DNA from: Rebecca billardiae RCC1528
Taxonomy: Eukaryota > Haptophyta
Direction: 5' to 3'
NCBI GenBank assembly: GCA_965240325.2
Contig: OZ251228.1
Span: 2,914,001-2,978,000, forward strand
DNA length: 64,000 bases
Within the stretch, counting starts at the first letter, position 1. Each line of letters opens with the position of its first letter. The notes beneath the pieces are model-generated. The model made no database searches and was not told the origin of the DNA. It worked only from the letters and a program-made list of their open reading frames with translations. The position numbers and the translations under genes are program-made. Shown here in pieces: positions 56,686 to 64,000 of the stretch.

Positions 56686-59466
56686 GCAGGCGGAGGCGGA
56701 CCGTCGCAAGCGGCGCGGCGTCGCGCTGCGCCGGCTGCACGCCGAGGCGCTGAGCGCGCGCTCGTACGTGCGCTTCCTGCCGCGGCTCGGCGCGCGCCCC
56801 GCGCCCGAGCTCTGGACACACGCGCAGGTCGTCCGCCCCTTCGTCATGGTCGAGGGCACCTTCCTGCTCTGGCCGAAGGGCGCGCCTCCGCACCGCGTGC
56901 TGCCGCACCTGCACGGCAGGCTGCGCGCGGTGCCGCTGCCGCCCGCGCACCCGCACCCGCCGGGCGCGGCGGAGGCGGGTGCGGCGGCGGGTGCGGGTGC
57001 GGGTGCGGCGGCGGACGGCGCGTCGGCGGCCGAGTCCAACGCCGACGGCCGCGGCCGCCCGCCGCGCACCGCGCAGGCGCTGCTGCTGCACGTGGGCGCC
57101 GCGTCCGCGCTGCTCGCGCCCGCGCACCTGGGCGCCGACGCCTCGCTGCTCAACCCGTACGTGGAGCTGGCGGTGGGCGGGGAGCGGACGGGCGCGCGGT
57201 TCATCACGCGGCCGGTGCTGCACGCGGACGGCCCGCGCTTCTCCGAGCGCTTCGTGCTGCTCGTCGACGGCGCGCGCGCCTCCGTCCCCGCCATGCCCGT
57301 GCACGTGATCGTGCGGCACCGCGTGCCCGCCGCGTTCGGAGGTCCGCCCGTGCACGCGTGCGAGCTGGAGGCGTGGCTGGACGACGCGCTGGCGTCGGCG
57401 CTGGAGGACGGGATCGAGGTGGAGGCGCGCGAGGCGGGGGAGGCGGCGCGCGGCGCCGAGCGCGCGCACGCCACGCCGCGCGCGGGGCGCACGATGGGCG
57501 CGATGCGCACGCTGCTCGGCGGCGGCGGCGGCGGCTATGGCGGCCATGGCGGCTATGGCGGCCTGCCTGGCGCGGACGGCGCGGACGGCGGCGGCGGCGG
57601 CGGCGGCGCGCTCGGCGGGCTGCTCGGCGGCGGCTCGCTCTACTCGGGCGCGGCGGCGCGGCGCGTGTGGCGCTTCCCCGTCCGCCCGCGCCCGCGCGAC
57701 GAGCTCCTCGGCCACGGCCGCGCCACCCTCGCCGAGCTGCTCGAGGGAGGCGGCGCCGAGCTCTCGCGCGACGCCTCGTACGCGGACGCGCTCGCGCACG
57801 CGGCGGCGGTGCTCGAGGTGGGCGGGCAGGGCGGGGCGAAGGTGCACGCGCACGAGGTGAAGCTGCACATCCAGGCGAGCACGCTCGTCGCGCACGCGCG
57901 CGTCGCCGCGCGCGTCGCCACGCGCTCGCTCGAGCGCATCGCCGACTCGCTGCCGTCGGGCGGCGGTTACGGCGGGTACGGCGGCGGTTACGGCGGTTAC
58001 GGCGGGTACGGCGGCGGGCACGCGGCGGCGCGCGCGCTCTCGCAGGCGGTCGCGGCGGCGCACGGCGGCTCGGCGATCTCCGCGTCGACCGCGCACGCCG
58101 CCGCCGCCGCGCAGCGCGCGCACGGCGTGCTCGGCGAGTCCGAGGTGTCCGCGCTGCTGCACGCGGCGCTGGGTGACGCGCAGGTGCGCGCGGGCGCGGT
58201 CGGGCTGAGCGGCGCGTACGTCGAGTGGGGCGTGGACGACGCGGACGTGGAGGAGGCGGCGACGCACACGCCGCGCGAGGCGCACGCGAGCCGCGCGTCC
58301 GAGACGCTCGGGCCCATCCCCACCCACGACCCGTACGCCGACGCGCGCCGGCGGCACGCGCTCACGCTCTACAGCTGGGAGGGCGCGGAGGCGCGGCGCG
58401 TGGCCGAGCGGTGGGACGAGGTGCGCGCGCGGCTGCGCGCGGAGCGGCGCGCGCACGAGGAGCTGCTGTGGCGCGCGCGCGCGGCGAGCACGCGGCTGCG
58501 CGGGCGGCAGCTCGAGCTCGCCTTCGCCTCGAAGCGGCTGCTCGAGCTCGAGCTGCTCGACAAGGCCACGCGCTTTGTGCTCGGCTGGGCGGACGAGGCG
58601 CGCGCGGCCGGCGCGGGCGCGGCGCGGCGCGCGGAGGCGGAGGCGGCGTACGCGGACCCGGCGACGGCGCTGACGGCGGGGCGGCTGCGCGAGCTGCCCG
58701 GCGCGGAGGCGGCCGTCGAGCGCCGGCCCAGGCTCGCCCCGCGCCGCTCCCTCCTCGAGCAGATCGCCACCGCCGTCGGCCTCTCCGCGGGCGGCCCCTC
58801 CGCGGAGCTGGGCGCGGAGTGGGGCGTGCTCGCGCGCAGGGGCGCGCGCTTCGAGCTCAACGTGGAGGACGAGGCGTGCGTGCTCACGCTCGAGGCGGTG
58901 GTGCGCGCGGAGCACGCGCTGGCGAGGGAGTGGCTCGCCGAGCTCGTCATGCAGATGGGCGCGGTGCGCGACGGCCGCGGCGCGCCCCACCGGCACCACG
59001 GCGGCCACGGCGGCCACGGCGGCCACGGCCGCGGGCGCGGCGCCGACGGCGAGTCGACGGCGGCGGCGGCGGCGGCGGCGACGTCGGGCCTCGGCTCGGA
59101 GGAGCACGCGCGGCTGCTGCGCGAGCTCGACGAGCTCGAGTCCGCCGGCGCCGCCGGCGGCCCCGGCCGCGCGCACGCGCAGTACATGGTCTCGCAGCGG
59201 CTGCGGCTGATGGCCATGCTCGAGCGGCACGAGGCGGCGCTCGAGGCGGGCTGGTGCGCGCAGCTGCGCAAGCTGTGGGCGGCGCGCGCGGTGCTGGGCG
59301 GCGTGGTGGAGGCGCTCGAGACGCTGCTGCCCGTGCACCACCGGTGGCAGAAGACGCTCGACAAGATCGCGCTGCACCAGCTCTGGACGCGCTGGCGCGC
59401 CACGCCGCACGACTGGACGGGCCGCGACCGGCGCGGCCGCGGGCTCGGCGCCAGGCTCGCGCAGGC

Positions 59467-59497
<31 letters not shown>

Positions 59498-62400
59498 GGG
59501 CCGCGCGGCACGGGGCCGGCGCTCGGCGCGGGCGGGCTGCTCGGCGGCTCGCGGCGCGACCGCCTCCCGCGCGCCGCCGTCGTCGACCTCGCCACCGTGC
59601 CCACGCGCGAGCAGGTCGCCATCGTGCGCGGCGCGCGCTTTGCGCTGCTCGCGTCCGCGCACCGCGGCGGCGGCGGCGCGCACCGCGGCGGCGGCGGCGG
59701 CGGTCCGCCGTACGCGGGGCAGTACGCGGGCGGCGCGGAGCGCGGCGGGCGCGGCGGCGGCGGCGGGTACGCCGAGGCCGACGCCCACGCGCCGCACGGC
59801 GGCGGCGGCGGCGGCGCGCTCCTCCAGCTCCCGCCGCTCCACCTGCCGCGCGCGGAGCACGGCGCCGCGGCCGTCGGCTCGGACGGCGCGGCGCTGCAGC
59901 TGGTCGCGGCGCTCGACGGCGGCTCGTCGGACGGCGCGACCGACTCGACGGCGATGGACGCGTTCGGCCGGGTGCGCGGGTACTCGCGCGTGGAGGCGGT
60001 GCAGACCGCCGCCGCCGAGATCGTCGAGATGCTCGACCTCGCCCTCGCCACCGACCCGGGCCTCGGGCGCGCGCGCGCGCCCACGGTCGTCACCTATCAC
60101 GTGGCCGTGCACACGGCGCGCAGGGGCGAGGGCGCGCGCGGCGGCGCGCTCGGCCTGCGCCCGCTCGCGTCGCGCGCGGGGCAGGTGCTGCAGCTGCCCA
60201 CGCTGCCGCTCGAGCGCGCCAACCTGGTGCGCTCGTACGACGCGGGCGGCGGCGCGGGCGGCGCCCTCTGGGGGCTGGGCTGGCTCACCTCCGCCGCGGG
60301 GCCGGGCGCGCAGCGCTCGGCGCAGCGCTCGGCGGCCGCGCGCTTCTTGCTCGGCGGCGGCGGCGCGGCCGAGGGCTCGAGCTACGCGGGCGACCTGTTC
60401 GTGCCCGGCCGGGTGGACGTGTTCCACGTGCAGATCGGCGCCGACCCCGACGCGGTGCACGGCGCCGAGCTCGCCTTCCAGGTGCGCCCGCGCCCGCGCA
60501 CCGCCCGCGCCGCCCGCGCCCCCGCCGCGCGCGCGCGAGGGCGCGCGCGCGCGCGCCGCGCCGCCGCGCACCGCCGCCCACCGCCTCGCGCGCGCGCGCG
60601 CGCCCTCGCGCCGCGCCGCGCGCAGGCGTACGGCGCGGGGTCGAAGGAGTGGTACATCGAGCAGGTGACGCTCACGCACCCCGCCTCCGGCCGCTCGTGG
60701 CTGCTGCACGGCGACGCGTCGAGCGCGGACGAGCTGATCGGCGCGGCGCTCGGGCCGAGCGGCGGCGGCCGCGGCGGCGCGCGGCGCGGCCGCGCGCCGC
60801 CGCCGCCGCCGCCGCCGGGCGCGGCCGCGCGCGCCGACGGCGGCGCGGAGGGCGGCGGCGCGGCGAGCGGCGTGGTCGGCGGCGGCGGCGCGCTCGCGCA
60901 CCTGCCCACGCGCGTGCGCGCCAACGCCGCCGTCACGCTGCGCGCGCAGGCCACGTACGAGCTGCGCATCGCCGCGCACATCGGCGAGGGCGGCGGCTAC
61001 GCTTACGGCGGCGGGCTCAACGCGCTCGCCGAGCTGGTGGTCACGCTGCACGGCGCGCGCGCGAGCAGCGGGCCGATCACGCTGGGCGAGGGGCGGCGCG
61101 CGCTGGGCTCGCTGCCCGCCGCGGCGCCCGGCGCGGGCCGCGCGTACCACGCCGACCCGACCCGCTTCATCGCGCACTACGACGACGACGGCGCGCCGCT
61201 CGCCGGGCTCGGCCCGATCCGGGAGCTCGAGCTCGCGCGCCGGCGCGCGCCGGGCGACTCGGCCGCGCCCGTCTTCGTGGCGCACGTGGGCGTGTGGGCG
61301 CGCGACACGAACCACGTGGCGCACTTCGCGTGCCACGAGTGGCTGCTGCCGGGCGGCACGACCGACGGCTCGGCGGACAGCGTGCTCGTCGACGAGGTCT
61401 CGGTGCTGCCCTCGTTTGTGCCCGCCGCGCAGTGGGGCCACAGACTGCTGCGCGCGGCCGACACGCACGTGTGCTCGCCGCCCGGCGCGCCCTCCGCGCC
61501 CGAGCTGTCGCTGCACGAGGTGCACGCGCCGAGGGGCGCGGAGGGCGGGGCGGGCGCGCAGCTGGCGGGCGCGGAGGCCGGCGCCGCCGCCGACGCCGCG
61601 CCCGCCGCGCCGCCGCTCTCGCCGCGCCGCCGACCCGCCGACGCGCCGGGCGCGCGCGCGCACTCGCAGTCGGTGCGCGTCGCGTGGCACGGCCCCGCGG
61701 CCTTTGGCGCCGCGGCGACGGCCGAGTGCCGCTGGGTGCTGCAGTGGGCGGCGGAGGGCGGCGGCGCGCACGAGGTGTTCGAGGAGGAGATCAGCGTCGC
61801 GCTCTCCCTCGACGAGGCGCGCCGCGCCGCCGAGCGCGCGCACGCGCCCTCCGCGTTCGCGTACGAGCGGCCGCTCGGCAGGCTGCTCGGCCGGCTCGCG
61901 CCGCGCCGCACGTATGTGCTGCGCGTGGCGGCGGTGCACGCCACGTTCGGCCGCGGGCCCTTCTCGCCGCCGGCGAGGCTGCAGCTCTCGCGCGCGGCGG
62001 GCGGCGCGGCGTACTCGCTGTGGGCGCGCGCGCTCGGCGCGCGCCGCGCGCACGACCCCGCCGCGTCGCACCCCGCCGTCACGTGGCGGCCGCTGCCGTT
62101 TGCCGCGGTGCGCGCGGCCGTGCGGCTGGGCGGCCACCCGCACCCGCCGCCCGGCGCCGGGCCGGCGCGCGCGCCGCCCGCGCTCGCGCGGCGCGCGCCG
62201 TTCGCCACGGCGGTCGCGGCGGGCGGCATCCGCCTCCTCGGCGACGCCGAGCTCGCGGACGACGGCCTCGAGCTCACCCCGCTCCGCAAGGGCGTCGGGC
62301 TGTGCGGCGCCGCGTGGGCGACCACGCCCGTGCGCATCGCGGACGGCTTTGAGACGGAGTTCGTGCTCGGCATGGGGCGGCCCGCGGGGGAGGCGCTGGG

Positions 62401-63844
62401 CGGGGACGGGCTGGCGTTCGTGCTGCACGCGGACCCGGTGGGCGCGGACGCGCTCGGCGGCGCGGGGCTGCAGCTCGGGTACGAGGGGCTCGTCAACTGC
62501 CTCGCCGTGCAGGTGCGTGTGTGCGTGCGTGTGCGTGCGCGTGCGTGCGTGCGTGCGTGCGTGCGCGCGCGTGCGTGCGTGCACGCGCGCGCGTCGCAGC
62601 GCGCCCGGCGGCGGTGCGCGCCGCCCGGCTCACGCGCCGCGCCACGCGCCCAACGCGCTGCGCCGCGCGCGCCCCGGCCGCAGTTCGTCTCCAACCCCTC
62701 CTTCGCCGGCGGCGACAGCGCAGCGCGCCGCTCGGCGGGGGCGCGCCGGCGCGCGCGCGGCTCGGACACCGAGTCTGACGAGGAGCGCGGCGGAGGGCGC
62801 TCCGGGTACGACAGCAGCAGCAGCAGCAGCTCGGACGAGGGCGGCGGCGCGGACTCGGAGCGGCGGCTCGGGCGGCGCGCGGCGCGCGGCGCCTCGTCCC
62901 GCCGCCGCGCGCTCGAGCACACCGAGCTCGTCGCCGTCCCGTCGCGGCCGGGCGTGCTGCGCGTGCCGCTCGCGTGGTCGGGCCGCGAGTGCATCGACCC
63001 GCACTCGGGCGAGCACTTCATCGCGCCCACGTTCAGGCGGCACGCGCAGCTGAGCGCGAGGCGCAAGGCGCGGCAGCTGTCGGCGCGCGCGAGGCTCGAG
63101 GCCGAGCGGCGCAGCGCCGACTACGGCCGCCGCCGCTCGCACCTGCACAACACGGTCAGCCTGCAGTCCAACGGTGCGCGCGCGCGCGCCGCGGCGCTCG
63201 TGCGAGCCTCCCAGCGCGCGCGGCCCCCCCGCCCCCGCCCCCCCCCCTTCCGCCGCTCACGCGCCGCTCGGCCGCGCACGCCCGCCGCCCGCCTCGCCGC
63301 CGCCCCGTGGCGCAGGCGAGAAGCCCAACTCGCCGCGCGCCGACTGCACGCTCGCGCGCGCCGCGCTGACGCACACGCAGCTCGACGACGGCGCGCCCAA
63401 GCGCGTGCGCATCGTGCTCGAGCCGTCGCGGTACGAGAGGGAGGCGGGCGCGGCCGAGTCGGCGCTCGGCTCGATGCGGCTGATGGTGTACGTGGCCGAC
63501 CTGCACGACAGCGCCGCCAACACGCAGGTGCGCGCGCGCGCGCGGCCGCTCGCCGCGGGCGCGGCGTCGTGCGCGGCCGTGCTCCCTCACTGACTCGCTC
63601 GCTCGCTCGCTCGCTCACGCGCGCCCACGCCCACGGCCGCCTCACTGTGCCCCCCTGTGCTCAGGCGGTGCTCAACATGGAGGTGGACCTGGGCTCTCTC
63701 TTCCGGCACTGGAAGGGCGGCGCCATGTACGCGGGCTTCACCGCCTCGACCGGCCGGCTGTACGGCTCGCACGCGATCAGCGAGTGGACCTTCTACGAGG
63801 TGGTCAACGGCGAGCGCCACGCCGGCCGCCGCTCGGTCTTCTGA
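52766..63844 (+). CDS. Giant C2-PLAT-FN3-lectin multidomain protein
   Basis: Exons 52766-60481, 60626-62512, 62684-63173, 63316-63527 and 63665-63844 keep phase and give about 3,494 aa; all donors are GTGCG. Two introns have lengths divisible by three and contain no stop, so they read through. Approximate order: disordered basic N-terminus (start MRRRLSFGRNGNRR); helical region 445-745; C2-like domain 800-925 (VVHVHVHAV, then MDQTLGEVQLPLGRL); a beta-rich segment around 950-1200 (LSGEWSGQLEHG); a second C2-like domain 1432-1572 (NPYVELAVGG); coiled coils 1866-2220; PLAT-like domains at about 2440-2605 and 2680-2815 (EWYIEQVTLTHPASG; FACHEWLLPGG); FN3-like 2920-3030; and an L-type lectin-like domain from about 3100 to the end (GDGLAFVLHAD, TVSLQSNG, YAGFTASTGRLYGSHAISEW). 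No signal peptide or membrane segment is visible, so a peripheral membrane or scaffold role is inferred. The lectin sugar-site aspartate is not obvious, and a Ser/Asp-rich insert splits it. Further small introns in exon 1 cannot be excluded. Confidence 0.8.
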
Positions 63845-64000
63845 GACGTTGGAACTAGCAGTTTTACTCCGATTCTTTACCCGCACCCATCGGTTCGCGG
63901 TGGTTTGACGCGATGGGAAATCTCAAATCTGGCATATGATACCTCCATACAATCATAATCTGAGGTCGATCACAATCACACCTCGACCGCGGATTCACAT
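63845..64000. other. 3' flank of the giant gene
   Basis: Base composition drops to near-balanced right after the stop (gcagttttactccgattc, ggcatatgatacctcc), consistent with a 3' UTR and polyadenylation region. No gene is visible before the window ends. Confidence 0.5.

Noticed and set aside
52703-62584. A 3,293-codon open frame antisense to the giant lectin-like gene
   Set aside because: It crosses the giant gene's introns without regard to splice sites, has Arg/Ala/His-rich composition and no domain; it mirrors the GC-rich sense codons.

Overview
The window is nuclear DNA of a eukaryotic microalga with very high GC content. Protein genes here carry short introns of about 85-175 bp. One gene encodes an Albino3/Oxa1/YidC insertase whose N-terminus looks like the two-part presequence (signal peptide plus transit peptide) of a secondary red-type plastid. 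An almost invariant GTGCG 5' splice site and one GC-AG intron add to this. Together they suggest a haptophyte-like alga, perhaps a pavlovophyte. This placement is an inference from composition and gene structure; no rRNA or organelle marker is present.

Layout. Positions 1-24,530 are the right-hand part of a satellite array (satellite 1) whose 213- or 227-bp unit gains or loses a 14-bp sub-repeat. Nested higher-order repeats include a 3,988-bp block present twice almost unchanged. Positions 24,560-35,590 are a second, unrelated satellite with a 222-bp unit built of long overlapping perfect palindromes. Neither array looks protein coding; the many long open frames reflect GC-rich DNA with few stop codons. 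The 35 kb of satellite ends in a short AT-rich patch.

Positions 35,799-63,844 hold eight genes that alternate strictly in strand and so form four head-to-head pairs. (1) A minus-strand gene, reconstructed as five exons and 1,960 codons, joins a degenerate tandem cyclase-like region to FH1-FH2 formin domains. Its partner is a plus-strand gene with a Cys/His cluster and an ankyrin-like segment. (2) A minus-strand type I membrane protein with a C2 domain is paired with the plastid ALB3-like insertase. (3) The minus-strand LTO1 adaptor for cytosolic Fe-S assembly is paired with a plus-strand protein with two Tudor-like modules and an AlkB-type dioxygenase domain; their starts are only 80 bp apart. 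(4) A minus-strand YrhK-like multi-pass membrane protein is paired with a very large plus-strand protein (about 3,494 aa) carrying C2, PLAT, FN3 and L-type lectin-like domains.

The genes do not form one pathway. Common themes are compact shared promoters, convergent 3' ends with short less GC-rich spacers, and heavy poly-Pro, poly-Gly and poly-Ala expansion. Exon coordinates were derived by hand from reading-frame continuity, splice sites and family motifs; they are internally consistent in phase but are models, not transcript evidence.
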